DNA of 64,000 bases from Streptomyces radicis (GCF_003626575.1 NZ_RBDY01000019.1:1-64000), one strand, 5' to 3'; numbered from the stretch's first letter, positions 8,168-18,707 are shown. Numbers and translations are program-made. The notes: generated by a model not told the origin, from the sequence alone.

Positions 8168-9061
8168 TCAGTCCCACGCGTCGCCGCGCCGCTCCAGCAG
8201 GATCCGTTGCAGCTCCCTGGCCGCCCGCGGCGGTGAGACGTCGCCGCGGTGCGCGACCGAGATCGTGCGGTGCAGCCCGGGGGCGGCGAACGGCGTGGTG
8301 CGAAGACCGGAGCGGTCGGCCACCATGCGCGGCACCACCGCGACCCCGAGGCCCGCGCGGACGAAGCCGAGCACCGCGTCCATCTCGCCGCCCTCCACGC
8401 TGTACGACGGCTCGAACCCCGCCCCGTGGCACGCCGCCAGGGTCAGCTCGCGCAGGTCGTAGCCGTGCCGGAACATCACGAGCGGCCGGTTCCTGAGGTC
8501 GCCGATCGTGATGTGCCGGTGCGGCACGGGCGCGGGCAGGTCGGGCGACGAGACCACCACGAGCTCCTCGCGCAGCAGCTCCTCCGTGGCGAGCGCGGGG
8601 GCCTGCCCCGGCAGCGGCGTGATGATCAGCGCCAGGTCGAGCTCGCCCTCGGCCAGGGTCCGCACCAGGTCCTGCGAGCCGTCCTCGTGCACGAAGAGCT
8701 CCACGCCCGGATAGCTGTCGCGGAACGTCCGCAGCACGCCTGGCACCAGGGAGGCGCACAGGCTCGGCGTCGCGCCCAGGCGCACGCGCCCGCGCCTGAG
8801 CTGGGCGACCTCCTGCACCTCACGCCGCGCGGTCTCCACGTCGGCGAGGATCCTGCGGGCCAGCGGCAGCAGCGCCGCCCCCGCGTCGGTCAGCGAGATG
8901 TGCCCGCGGGCGCGGTGGAACAGCTCCGCGCCGAGCTCGCGCTCCAGCGCGCGGATCTGCTGGGACAGCGAGGGCTGGGCGACGTGCTCGCGCCGGGCGG
9001 CCCGCGTGAAGTGCCGGGTCTCCGCGACGGCGGTGAAGTACCTGAGCTGTTGCAGCTGCAT
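8168..9061 (-). CDS. LysR-family transcriptional regulator, probably of sdhCAB
   Basis: A 297-residue LysR regulator. The N-terminal winged helix-turn-helix is clear (LRYFTAVAETRHFTRAARREHVAQPSLSQQIRALE... with LGAELFHR). The rest is the periplasmic-binding-like effector domain, with the recurrent RRGRVRLGATP linker and GLGVAVVPRM near the end. The ATG at 9061 begins the standard MQLQQL; an in-frame extension to 9100 would run through the inverted repeat. It is divergent from sdhC with a 95-bp spacer containing a LysR-type box, so autoregulation and control of succinate dehydrogenase are likely. The effector is unknown. Confidence 0.9.
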   Translation of the reverse strand: MQLQQLRYFTAVAETRHFTRAARREHVAQPSLSQQIRALERELGAELFHRARGHISLTDAGAALLPLARRILADVETARREVQEVAQLRRGRVRLGATPSLCASLVPGVLRTFRDSYPGVELFVHEDGSQDLVRTLAEGELDLALIITPLPGQAPALATEELLREELVVVSSPDLPAPVPHRHITIGDLRNRPLVMFRHGYDLRELTLAACHGAGFEPSYSVEGGEMDAVLGFVRAGLGVAVVPRMVADRSGLRTTPFAAPGLHRTISVAHRGDVSPPRAARELQRILLERRGDAWD

Positions 9062-9081
9062 GACGTCCACCGTAAACGGTC

Positions 9082-9098
9082 GATAGGAATCGCCTATC
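9082..9098. promoter_or_regulatory. LysR-type inverted repeat between lysR and sdhC
   Basis: GATAGG-AATCG-CCTATC is a perfect 6+6 inverted repeat with a 5-nt spacer. It contains the ATA/TAT ends expected of LysR-type boxes (T-N11-A class). It lies 20 bp before the LysR start and about 60 bp before the sdhC start, so a bound tetramer could control both divergent promoters. Confidence 0.7.
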
Positions 9099-9156
9099 AA
9101 GATCAGCGATTCTATGTCTTGGACTGATTCATTCCGTTCTGCCTACCGTCGAGCCC

Positions 9157-9903
9157 ATGGCACTGGCGACGCGCCCGGAACCCCGCACGGACAAACCCGC
9201 GGGCCGGCGGACGGACACCCGCACCCCTCGAACGGCCCTGGGGCGGCTGTGGCGTTCGACGATCGGCAAGAAGACGGTCATGGCCGTCAGCGGCCTCTTC
9301 CTCCTCGGATACCTGGTCGTGCACATGGCCGGGAACCTCAAGGTGTTCTTCGGCCCCGCCGAGATGAACGACTACGCCCACTGGCTGCGCACGATCGGCG
9401 AGCCCGTCGTCCACCAGGAGTGGTTCCTGTGGATCATGCGCGTGGCCCTGCTCGTGGCCGTCGTCGCGCACGCCGTCGCCGCGTACCAGCTGAGTCGGCT
9501 CGACATCGCCGCCCGCCCCGTCAAGTACGTGCACCAGCGCCGCCGGGCCAGCTACGCCACGCGCACCATGCGCTGGGGCGGCGTCATCGTCGCGCTGTTC
9601 GTCGTGTGGCACATCCTCGACCTGACCACCGGCACGGTGAACCCCAACGGCGAGCACGGCCGCCCCTACGAGAACATCGTGGCCACCTTCAGCACGTGGT
9701 ACGGCAACGTCATCTACATCGTCGCCATGCTGGCCGTCGGCCTGCACATCCGCCACGGCTTCTACGGGGCCGCCCAGACCCTCGGCGCGGGCAGCGCGAG
9801 CCGCGACCGCGCCCTCAAGGCCACCGCCGACGGGCTCGCCCTCGTGCTGACCCTCGGCTTCCTCTCCGTACCGATCGGCGTCATGACGGGAATCGTGGAG
9901 TGA
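9157..9903 (+). CDS. sdhC: Succinate dehydrogenase cytochrome b subunit
   Basis: A 248-residue integral membrane anchor of the single-subunit, dihaem type found in Bacillus and actinobacteria. Five hydrophobic segments carry the candidate haem-ligand histidines His56 (LVVHMAGN), His105 (AHAVAAY), His152 (VVWHILDL) and His197/His200 (LHIRHGFYG). About 35 residues of basic, disordered N-terminus precede the first helix. It binds the SdhAB catalytic dimer and passes electrons to quinone. It is the first gene of sdhCAB, ends 4 nt before sdhA, and has the LysR box upstream. Confidence 0.93.
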   Translation: MALATRPEPRTDKPAGRRTDTRTPRTALGRLWRSTIGKKTVMAVSGLFLLGYLVVHMAGNLKVFFGPAEMNDYAHWLRTIGEPVVHQEWFLWIMRVALLVAVVAHAVAAYQLSRLDIAARPVKYVHQRRRASYATRTMRWGGVIVALFVVWHILDLTTGTVNPNGEHGRPYENIVATFSTWYGNVIYIVAMLAVGLHIRHGFYGAAQTLGAGSASRDRALKATADGLALVLTLGFLSVPIGVMTGIVE

Positions 9904-9907
9904 CGAC

Positions 9908-11847
<1,940 letters not shown>

Positions 11848-11851
<4 letters not shown>

Positions 11852-12591
11852 ACCTCACCCTGCGCATCTGGCGGCAGTCGGGACCCGACGCCAAGGGCGC
11901 CATGACCACCTACGAGGTCAGCGACATCTCCCCCGACATGTCGTTCCTCGAGATGCTCGACACGCTCAACGAGGAGCTGATCCTGCGCGGCGAGGTCCCC
12001 GTCGCGTTCGACCACGACTGCCGCGAGGGCATCTGCGGCGCGTGCGGCATGGTCATCAACGGCCAGGCCCACGGCCCCGAGCGCACCACCACGTGCCAGC
12101 TGCACATGCGGCACTTCTCCGACGGCGACGTGATCGACATCGAGCCATGGCGCGCGGCCGCGTTCCCCGTGGTCAAGGACCTGGTGGTCGACCGCACGTC
12201 GTTCGACCGCGTCATCGGCTCGGGCGGCTACATCACCGTCGCCACCGGCAGCGCGCCCGACGCGCACGCCACGCCCGTGCCCAAGGCGGCCGCCGACACG
12301 GCGTTCGAGCACGCCGAGTGCATCGGCTGCGGCGCGTGCGTGGCCGCGTGCCCCAACGGGTCGGCGATGCTGTTCACCTCCGCCAAGGTCGTCCACCTCA
12401 ACTCCCTGCCGCAGGGCGCCCCCGAGCGGGAGACCCGCGTGCTCGACATGGTCGAGACGATGGACGCCGAGGGCTTCGGCGGCTGCACCAACACCGGCGA
12501 GTGCGCGACCGTCTGCCCCAAGGGCATCCCGCTCGCGTCGATCGCGACCATGAACCGCGAATATCTCCGCGCGATCAGGAAAGGCGCCTGA
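11848..12591 (+). CDS. sdhB: Succinate dehydrogenase iron-sulfur subunit
   Basis: A 247-residue electron-transfer subunit starting at a GTG that overlaps the sdhA stop. The plant-type [2Fe-2S] cluster ligands are Cys58, Cys63, Cys66 and Cys83 (DCREGICGACG, TTCQLH). The C-terminal half has ECIGCGACVAACPNG (Cys158, 161, 164, 168) and CTNTGECATVCPKGIP (Cys213, 219, 223), which ligate the [4Fe-4S] and [3Fe-4S] clusters. All expected ligands are present. It relays electrons from SdhA to the SdhC haems and quinone. Confidence 0.97.
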
Positions 12592-12650
12592 GGCACGGGC
12601 CCTGACGTACGCGCACGACGTGTGACGGCACCACCCCCCTCCAGGGTCCG

Positions 12651-12714
12651 GAGGGCGGTCCTCACGAACGGCAGCGCGGGGGAAGAGCGGCCCCGGCGCT
12701 GGAGGACCGCCCTC
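12651..12714. terminator. Long-stem inverted repeat after sdhB; possible bidirectional terminator
   Basis: GAGGGCGGTCCTC (12651-12663) and GAGGACCGCCCTC (12702-12714) are perfect 13-bp complements around a 38-nt loop. The loop can fold further (CAGCGCGGGG against CCCCGGCGCTG). A competing pairing joins ACGGCAGCGCGGGGG near 12668 with CCCCCCGCTGCCGT near 12733. The structure lies in the 345-bp gap between the convergent sdhB and hisF genes (12592-12936), in which I see no gene. No T-tract follows, which is usual for this kind of genome. Confidence 0.55.
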
Positions 12715-12936
12715 TCGCCATTCCCCGGGACCGCTCCCCCCGCTGCCGTCGACCGCCGGGTCGAGCAGCCCGCGCGGGGCGAAACCCGCTCGCCGAACAT
12801 CACGGCAGGCCGCCGGGGACGGCAAAGCAGCAGGCCGCACGCCCACCGCGCAGCGGCGAGCCGACACAACCCACCAGGGACCCGCGGGCCGACGACGGGC
12901 CACAGGGCCACCGGCGGGGGCCGGGGCCACCCCCAC

Positions 12937-13707
12937 TCAGCGCACCGTGTGGCCCGCGGCGCGCAGCGCCTCCTTGACCTCGCCCATCCGCAGGTCGCCG
13001 AAGTGGAACACCGACGCGGCGAGCACCGCGTCCGCGCCCGCCTCGATCGCGGGCGAGAAGTCGCCGAGGCGCCCCGCGCCGCCCGAGGCGATCACGGGCA
13101 CCGACACATGCTTGCGCACGGCGGCGATCATCGCCGTGTCATAGCCGTCCTTGGTGCCGTCCGCGTCCATCGAGTTGAGCAGGATCTCCCCCGCGCCCAG
13201 ATCGGCCGCCCGGTGCGCCCACTCCACCGCGTCGATCCCCGTGCCGCGCCGCCCGCCGTGCGTGGTGACCTCGAACCCCGAGGGCGTCGACGTGCCATCG
13301 GGGCAGCGCCGCGCGTCCACCGAGAGCACGAGCACCTGCCGCCCGAAACGTTCGGCGATCTCCCTCAGCAGCTCGGGCCGCGCGATGGCCGCGGTGTTGA
13401 CCCCGACCTTGTCCGCGCCCGCGCGCAGCAGCCGGTCCACGTCGTCAGCGGTGCGGACCCCGCCGCCCACCGTCAGCGGGATGAAGACCTGCTCCGCGGT
13501 CCTGCGCACCACGTCATAGGTGGTCTCCCTGTTGCCCGACGACGCCGTGATGTCGAGGAACGTCAGCTCGTCCGCGCCCTCGTCCCCGTAGACCCTGGCC
13601 ATCTCGACCGGGTCTCCCGCGTCCCTGAGGTTCTGGAAGTTGACGCCCTTGACCACCCGGCCCGCGTCCACGTCGAGGCACGGGATGACCCGCACGGCCA
13701 GCGTCAT
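12937..13707 (-). CDS. hisF: Imidazole glycerol phosphate synthase, cyclase subunit
   Basis: A 256-residue (beta/alpha)8 barrel beginning VRVIPCLDVDAGRVVKGVNF, with the catalytic Asp in that first strand and the second in the VNTAAI/LSVDARR half. Phosphate-binding loops include TVGGGVRTADDV and IASGGAGRLGDF. With HisH it converts PRFAR to IGP and AICAR using ammonia from glutamine. It is the last gene of the minus-strand his operon and its ATG overlaps the ridA-like stop by 4 nt. Confidence 0.97.
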   Translation of the reverse strand: MTLAVRVIPCLDVDAGRVVKGVNFQNLRDAGDPVEMARVYGDEGADELTFLDITASSGNRETTYDVVRRTAEQVFIPLTVGGGVRTADDVDRLLRAGADKVGVNTAAIARPELLREIAERFGRQVLVLSVDARRCPDGTSTPSGFEVTTHGGRRGTGIDAVEWAHRAADLGAGEILLNSMDADGTKDGYDTAMIAAVRKHVSVPVIASGGAGRLGDFSPAIEAGADAVLAASVFHFGDLRMGEVKEALRAAGHTVR

Positions 13708-14126
13708 GTCACGGCTCCCTTCGCTCCTCTGTACGCGTCGAGCTCCACCTCGACCAGCACCCGTGAGTCCGCGAAGCCCGAGACCACGAGCAGCGTGGTC
13801 ACGGGCCGCACGCCGTCGAACACCTCGCGGTGCGCGCGCCCCACGTCCTCGGCGTCGCGCGCGTGGCTCACATAGAGGCGCGTGCGCACCACGGCCTCGG
13901 CGCCGAGGCCGAACGGCGCGAGCGCCGCCACCGCCTCGTTCAGCGCCGCCCTGGCCTGCTCGTAGGGGTTTCCCAGGGCCGCCGCCCCTGCCGCGGGCGG
14001 CAGGGTACCGGCGACCAGCACGAAGTCGCCCGCCGCGACGGCCCGTCCCGAGCCGACCGACTCCTGCCACGGCGTGGGGCCCGCGACCCGCTCCACGTCA
14101 GGACCGTCCACACTCGTTCCGCTCAT
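13704..14126 (-). CDS. RidA/YjgF-family imine deaminase-like protein
   Basis: A 140-residue single-domain RidA protein. The segment AGDFVLVAGTLPP and the ending RPVTTLLVVSGFADSRVLVEVELDAY include the Arg and Glu positions expected for deaminase-competent members. It may hydrolyse reactive enamine or imine intermediates. It is inserted between priA and hisF with 4-nt overlaps on both sides, so it is co-translated with histidine genes. A direct histidine-pathway role is not established; damage control for PLP chemistry (for example HisC) is an inference. It resembles RidA subfamilies other than the best-studied enteric one. Confidence 0.85.
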   Translation of the reverse strand: MSGTSVDGPDVERVAGPTPWQESVGSGRAVAAGDFVLVAGTLPPAAGAAALGNPYEQARAALNEAVAALAPFGLGAEAVVRTRLYVSHARDAEDVGRAHREVFDGVRPVTTLLVVSGFADSRVLVEVELDAYRGAKGAVT

Positions 14127-14839
14127 GACACGACCTCCAGCGCCTCCTCCAGGGTGAACTCCCCGGCGTAGAGCGCCTTACCGACAATCGCCCCCTCGAC
14201 ACCCTCGGGCACGAGCGCGGCGATGGCGCGCAGGTCGTGGAGCGAGGAGACGCCGCCCGAGGCGACCACGGGGCGGTCGGTTGCGGCGCACACGTCGCGC
14301 AGGAGGTCGAGGTTGGGGCCCTGGAGGGTGCCGTCCTTGTTGATGTCGGTCACGACGTAGCGGGCGCAGCCCTCGCGGTCGAGGCGTTCGAGCGTCTCGT
14401 ACAGGTCGCCGCCGTCGCGCGTCCAGCCGCGCCCGCGCAGCGTGGTGCCGCGCACGTCGAGGCCGACGGCGATGCGGTCGCCGTGCTCGGCGATGGCCTT
14501 GGCGACCCAGTCGGGCGACTCGAGGGCCGCCGTGCCGAGGTTGACCCGGGTGCAGCCGGTGGCCAGGGCGGCGGCGAGCGAGTCGTCGTCGCGGATGCCG
14601 CCCGACAGCTCGACGCGGATGTCCATCGCGGCGGTCACCTCGGCGATCCGCTCGCGGTTGTCGCCGGTGCCGAACGCCGCGTCGAGGTCGACCAGATGCA
14701 GCCACGTGGCCCCCGCGCGCTGCCAGGTGAGCGCGGCGGACAGGGGGTCGCCGTAGGAGGTCTCCGTGCCCGACTCGCCGTGCACCAGGCGGACCGCCTG
14801 GCCGTTCCTGACGTCGACGGCGGGCAGCAGTTCCAGCAT
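14123..14839 (-). CDS. priA: Bifunctional phosphoribosyl isomerase A (HisA/TrpF)
   Basis: A 238-residue (beta/alpha)8 isomerase opening LELLPAVDVRNGQAVRLVHGE. The catalytic acids are the Asp in PAVDV and the Asp in VVTDINKDGTLQGPN. In streptomycetes and mycobacteria this enzyme, PriA, isomerises both ProFAR (histidine) and phosphoribosyl anthranilate (tryptophan), replacing trpF. The bifunctionality here follows from lineage and was not tested. It shares a TGATG junction with hisH and overlaps the ridA-like gene by 4 nt. Confidence 0.93.
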   Translation of the reverse strand: MLELLPAVDVRNGQAVRLVHGESGTETSYGDPLSAALTWQRAGATWLHLVDLDAAFGTGDNRERIAEVTAAMDIRVELSGGIRDDDSLAAALATGCTRVNLGTAALESPDWVAKAIAEHGDRIAVGLDVRGTTLRGRGWTRDGGDLYETLERLDREGCARYVVTDINKDGTLQGPNLDLLRDVCAATDRPVVASGGVSSLHDLRAIAALVPEGVEGAIVGKALYAGEFTLEEALEVVS

Positions 14840-15486
14840 CAGAGGGTCTCGATCCAGTTGGTGAGGAGGCGGGCGCCGGCGTCCCCGGACTTCTCCGGGT
14901 GGAACTGGGTGGCCCACAGCGGGCCGTTCTCCACGGCGGCGACGAACGGGCGGCCGTGCGTGGCCCACGCCACCTTGGGCGCGGCGCGCACGGCGTGGTG
15001 GGCGGCGAACTCCCACTCGTGAACGGCGTAGGAGTGCACGAAGTAGTAGCGCTCGTCGGCGTCGAGACCGGCGAAGAGGCGGGAGCCCTCGGGGGGCCGC
15101 ACGGTGTTCCAGCCCATGTGGGGCACGATGTCGGCCTCCAGAGGGCCCACCGTGCCGGGCCACTCGTCCAGGCCCTCGCTCTCCTCGCCGTGCTCGATGC
15201 CGCGCGAGAAGAGGATCTGCATGCCGACGCAGATGCCGAGCACCGGCCTGCCCCCGGCGAGCCTGCGCCCCACGGCCCAGTCGCCGCGCGCGGCGCGCAG
15301 CCCTGCCATGCAGGCGGAGAACGCGCCCACGCCGGGGACCAGCAGCCCGTCGGCGTTCATCGCGGCGTCGAGGTCGCGGGTGATCTCCACGCGCGCCCCG
15401 GCCCTCGCGACGGCGCGCTCGGCGGAGCGGACGTTGCCGAAGCCGTAGTCGAGGACGACGACGCTCTTGGTGGCGTTGCGTGCCAT
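14839..15486 (-). CDS. hisH: Imidazole glycerol phosphate synthase, glutaminase subunit
   Basis: A 215-residue class I glutamine amidotransferase. The nucleophile elbow is GICVGMQ (catalytic Cys), and the His/Glu of the triad are in QFHPEKSG near the C-terminus. It supplies ammonia to HisF. It starts 4 nt after the small membrane ORF and its stop overlaps the priA start by one base. Confidence 0.97.
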   Translation of the reverse strand: MARNATKSVVVLDYGFGNVRSAERAVARAGARVEITRDLDAAMNADGLLVPGVGAFSACMAGLRAARGDWAVGRRLAGGRPVLGICVGMQILFSRGIEHGEESEGLDEWPGTVGPLEADIVPHMGWNTVRPPEGSRLFAGLDADERYYFVHSYAVHEWEFAAHHAVRAAPKVAWATHGRPFVAAVENGPLWATQFHPEKSGDAGARLLTNWIETL

Positions 15487-15490
15487 GGCG

Positions 15491-15649
15491 CTACAGCTCC
15501 AGCCGCAGCACGCCCGCGACCAGGCACAGGGCGCTGCCGATCCCGAGCAGCACGACGACGCCCCGGGGCAGGCCCTGCCTGGCGAACGAGTAGACGCCGC
15601 CCGCCAGGAACAGCCCGGCCACGATCAGCAGGGTGGAGACGCCGTTCAT
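15491..15649 (-). CDS. Small two-helix membrane protein in the his operon
   Basis: A 52-codon frame starts with ATG directly after the hisB stop (no intervening base) and ends 4 nt before hisH. The predicted protein has two hydrophobic segments, STLLIVAGLFLAGGVY and GVVVLLGIGSALCLVAGVL, joined by a short basic loop (SFARQGLPR). The exact fit between neighbours, codon usage like theirs and the helical-hairpin composition argue that it is real. I do not recognise a family. A similar small hypothetical gene may be overlooked in related his operons. Confidence 0.7.
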   Translation of the reverse strand: MNGVSTLLIVAGLFLAGGVYSFARQGLPRGVVVLLGIGSALCLVAGVLRLEL

Positions 15650-16240
15650 CTACAGCGCCCCCTTGGTCGAGGGGACGCCGGTCTGCCGGGGGTCGATCTC
15701 GCTGGCGTACCGCAGGGCGCGGGCCAGCGCCTTGAACTGGCACTCCACGATGTGGTGCGCGTTGCGCCCGTAGGGGACGTGGACGTGCAGCGCGACCTGG
15801 GCCTGGGCGACGAAGGACTCCAGGATGTGCCGCGTCATCGTGGTGTCGTACGCGCCGATCATGGGCGCCATGCCGTCGGGCTCGCGGTGCACCAGGTAGG
15901 GGCGGCCCGAGAGGTCGACGGTCACCTGGGCCAGCGACTCGTCGAGCGGCACCGAGGCGTCGGCGAAGCGGACGATGCCGACCTTGTCGCCCAGCGCCTG
16001 CCGGAACGCCGCGCCCAGCGCGAGCGCGGTGTCCTCGATCGTGTGGTGGCTGTCGATGTGCAGGTCGCCCTCGGTCTTGACCGACAGGTCGAACAGCCCG
16101 TGCCGCCCCAGCTGGTCCAGCATGTGGTCGAAGAAGCCGACGCCCGTCGACACATCGACACGGCCCGTGCCGTCGAGGTCGATCTCGACGGTCACCGACG
16201 TCTCCTTGGTGGTGCGCTCCACGCGTCCCACGCGGCTCAT
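15650..16240 (-). CDS. hisB: Imidazoleglycerol-phosphate dehydratase
   Basis: A 196-residue monofunctional IGP dehydratase, without the phosphatase domain fused in enterics. Manganese-binding motifs are intact: GFFDHMLDQLGRHG, DSHHTIED and the C-terminal NAHHIVECQFKALARAL. It dehydrates IGP to imidazole-acetol phosphate. Its ATG overlaps the hisC stop by 4 nt, and it ends where the small membrane ORF begins. Confidence 0.97.
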   Translation of the reverse strand: MSRVGRVERTTKETSVTVEIDLDGTGRVDVSTGVGFFDHMLDQLGRHGLFDLSVKTEGDLHIDSHHTIEDTALALGAAFRQALGDKVGIVRFADASVPLDESLAQVTVDLSGRPYLVHREPDGMAPMIGAYDTTMTRHILESFVAQAQVALHVHVPYGRNAHHIVECQFKALARALRYASEIDPRQTGVPSTKGAL

Positions 16241-17355
16241 TGGCTGATCTCCTTCGTCACTGCGCGTACCGCGTCGAGGAACGCGTCGTTCTCCGCCCGG
16301 GTCCCCGTGGTGACCCGCAGGCGCCCCGGCACGCCGTTGTCCCGGACGAGCACCCCGTGGTCGAGCAACCGCCGCCACACGGCCGCCGCGTCCTCGAAGC
16401 GGCCGAACTGGACGAAGTTGGCGTCGGACTCGGTCACTTCGCAGCCGATCGCGGTCAGCTCCGTGACAAGTCGGTCGCGTTCGTCCTTGAGCTCCTCGAC
16501 ATAGGTGAGCAGCGTATCGGCGAACTCCAGTGCGGCCAGCGCCGTGGCCTGGGTCACCGCGGAGAGGTGGTAGGGCAGCCGCACCAGCTGCACGGCGTCC
16601 ACCACCGCGGCGTCGGCGGCCAGGTAGCCGAGCCGCAGCCCGGCCGCGCCGAACGCCTTCGACATCGTCCGCGTGATCACCAGGCGCGGACGGCCCTCGA
16701 TGAGCGGCAGCAGCGAGGGCCTGTGGCTGAACTCTGCGTACGCCTCGTCCACCACGACGAGCGCGCCACGCTCGTCCCGCGCCGCCGCCTGGGCCGCGTC
16801 GTGCAGGGCGAGCACGGTCCCGGCCGAGACGGCGGTACCCGTGGGGTTGTTGGGCGAGCACACGAAGACCACCGCGGGCCTGTGCGCGTGGATCGCGGCG
16901 ACGGCGGCGTCCTGGTCGATGCCGAAGTCCTCGGTGCGCGGGCCCGAGACCCAGGAGGTGCCGGTGCCGCGCGCGATGAGGGAGTGCATCGAGTAGGAGG
17001 GGTCGAAGCCGATGGCCCCGCGCCCCGGGCCGCCGAACGCCTGGAGCAGCTGCTGGAGCACCTCGTTGGACCCGTTGGCCGCCCAGAGGCGCTCCGCCGT
17101 GAGCGGGTGCCCCGTGGTGCGGGTGAGATACGCGGCCAGCTCGGCGCGCAGCTGGCGCGCGTCCCTGTCGGGGTAGCGGTTGAGGTGGCGGGCGGCGTCG
17201 GCGACGCGCTCGGCGATCCGCCGCACCAGGGCCTCGGGGGCGGGGTGGGGATTCTCGTTGGTGTTCAGCCGGACCGGGACGTCGAGCTGGGGGGCGCCGT
17301 ACGGCGTCTTGCCGCGCAGCTCGTCCCGGATGGGCAGGTCGTCGATGCGGGTCAC
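16237..17355 (-). CDS. hisC: Histidinol-phosphate aminotransferase
   Basis: A 372-residue fold-type I PLP aminotransferase starting at a GTG that overlaps the hisD stop. The PLP lysine lies in TRTMSKAFGAAGLRLGY. Other fold-type I hallmarks are LNTNENPHP, FVCSPNNPTG and VVVDEAYAEF. It transaminates imidazole-acetol phosphate with glutamate. Confidence 0.95.
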   Translation of the reverse strand: MTRIDDLPIRDELRGKTPYGAPQLDVPVRLNTNENPHPAPEALVRRIAERVADAARHLNRYPDRDARQLRAELAAYLTRTTGHPLTAERLWAANGSNEVLQQLLQAFGGPGRGAIGFDPSYSMHSLIARGTGTSWVSGPRTEDFGIDQDAAVAAIHAHRPAVVFVCSPNNPTGTAVSAGTVLALHDAAQAAARDERGALVVVDEAYAEFSHRPSLLPLIEGRPRLVITRTMSKAFGAAGLRLGYLAADAAVVDAVQLVRLPYHLSAVTQATALAALEFADTLLTYVEELKDERDRLVTELTAIGCEVTESDANFVQFGRFEDAAAVWRRLLDHGVLVRDNGVPGRLRVTTGTRAENDAFLDAVRAVTKEISQ

Positions 17356-18707
17356 TTGCGGTGCGGTGCCTTCCCGTTCACGTCCCCGTTGCCGGTGCCG
17401 TCGCCGTTCCCCTCGAGCCTGACCGTGACCGCCGTGCCGTGCGCGGGCAGGTCCTCGGCCTCGGCCAGCGTGACCACGTGGTGCGCCACCTCGGCCAGCG
17501 CGGCGCGGTCGTACGCGACGACGTGGATGCCGCGCAGGAACGACTGCACCGAGAGCCCCGACGAGTGGCACGCGCAACCGCCGGTCGGCAGCACGTGGTT
17601 GGACCCGGCGCAGTAGTCGCCGAGGGAGACGGGGGAGTGCGGGCCGACGAAGACGGCCCCGGCGTTGCGCACACGGGCCGCGACCTCGGCGGCGTGCTCC
17701 GTCTGGATCTCCAGGTGCTCGGCGGCGTAGGCGTCGGTGACGGCAAGGCCGTGGTCGAGGTCGGCGACCAGGACGGTCGCGGACTGGCGGCCCGAGAGCG
17801 CCCGGACGATCCGCTCGTGGTGCTTGGCGGCGGTGACCTGGACGCGCAGCTCGGCGTCCACGGCGTCGGCCAGCGCGACGGACGGCGTGACGAGCACGGC
17901 GGCGGCCAGCTCGTCGTGCTCGGCCTGGGAGATCAGGTCGGCGGCGACCAGGCGCGGGGCGGCGCTGTCGTCGGCCAGCACGGCGATCTCGGTGGGGCCC
18001 GCCTCGGCGTCGATGCCCACGATCCCGCGCAGCAGCCGCTTGGCCGCCGCCACATACACGTTCCCGGGGCCCGTCACCAGCGAGACGGGGGCGCACTCGT
18101 CGGTGCCGTGCGCCAGCATCGCGATCGCCTGCGCGCCCCCCGCCGCGTGCACCTCGTCGACGCCGAGCAGCGCGCAGGCCGCCAGGATCGTGGGGTGCGG
18201 CAGCCCGCCGTGCTCGCGCTGCGGCGGCGACGCGACGGCCAGCGAGCCGACGCCCGCCTCCTGCGCGGGCACGACGTTCATCACGACGGACGAGGGGTAG
18301 ACGGCCCGGCCGCCCGGCACATAGAGACCCACGCGCTCCACGGGCACCCACCGCTCGGTCACCGTGCCGCCCGGCACGACGCGCGTGGTGGTGTCCGAAC
18401 GCCGCTGGTCGCGGTGGACCATCCTGGCGCGCCGGATGGACTCGTCCAACGCGGCCCGCACGGCCGGATCCAACCCCTCGAGCGCGCGCGTCAACTCCTC
18501 GGCGGGGACCCGGGTGCGGCTGATGGTGGCGCCGTCGAACCGCCGCGCGTACTCGACCAGCGCCGCGGTGCCGCGATGGCGCACGTCGTCGCAGATGGGC
18601 CGCACCTTCGCCAGGGCGGTCTCGACGTCGAACTCGGCGCGGGGCAGCAGGTCGCGGTCGATCACGTCCGGAGTGGACGAATCGCGCAGATCGATTCGGG
18701 TCAGCAC
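17352..18707 (-). CDS. hisD: Histidinol dehydrogenase
   Basis: A 451-residue zinc-dependent dehydrogenase that performs the last two oxidations to histidine. Diagnostic segments are VGLYVPGGRAVYPSSVVMNV, GGAQAIAMLAHGT, LVTGPGNVYVAAAKRLL, the GPTEIAVLAD strand, SQAEHDELAAAVL and NHVLPTGG. I set the start at the GTG at 18707 (VLTRIDLRDSS), which is where family members normally begin; the frame is open upstream. It is the first gene of the operon, which lacks hisG, hisE and hisI. The C-terminus carries a short Gly/Asn-rich tail. Confidence 0.96.
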   Translation of the reverse strand: MLTRIDLRDSSTPDVIDRDLLPRAEFDVETALAKVRPICDDVRHRGTAALVEYARRFDGATISRTRVPAEELTRALEGLDPAVRAALDESIRRARMVHRDQRRSDTTTRVVPGGTVTERWVPVERVGLYVPGGRAVYPSSVVMNVVPAQEAGVGSLAVASPPQREHGGLPHPTILAACALLGVDEVHAAGGAQAIAMLAHGTDECAPVSLVTGPGNVYVAAAKRLLRGIVGIDAEAGPTEIAVLADDSAAPRLVAADLISQAEHDELAAAVLVTPSVALADAVDAELRVQVTAAKHHERIVRALSGRQSATVLVADLDHGLAVTDAYAAEHLEIQTEHAAEVAARVRNAGAVFVGPHSPVSLGDYCAGSNHVLPTGGCACHSSGLSVQSFLRGIHVVAYDRAALAEVAHHVVTLAEAEDLPAHGTAVTVRLEGNGDGTGNGDVNGKAPHRK

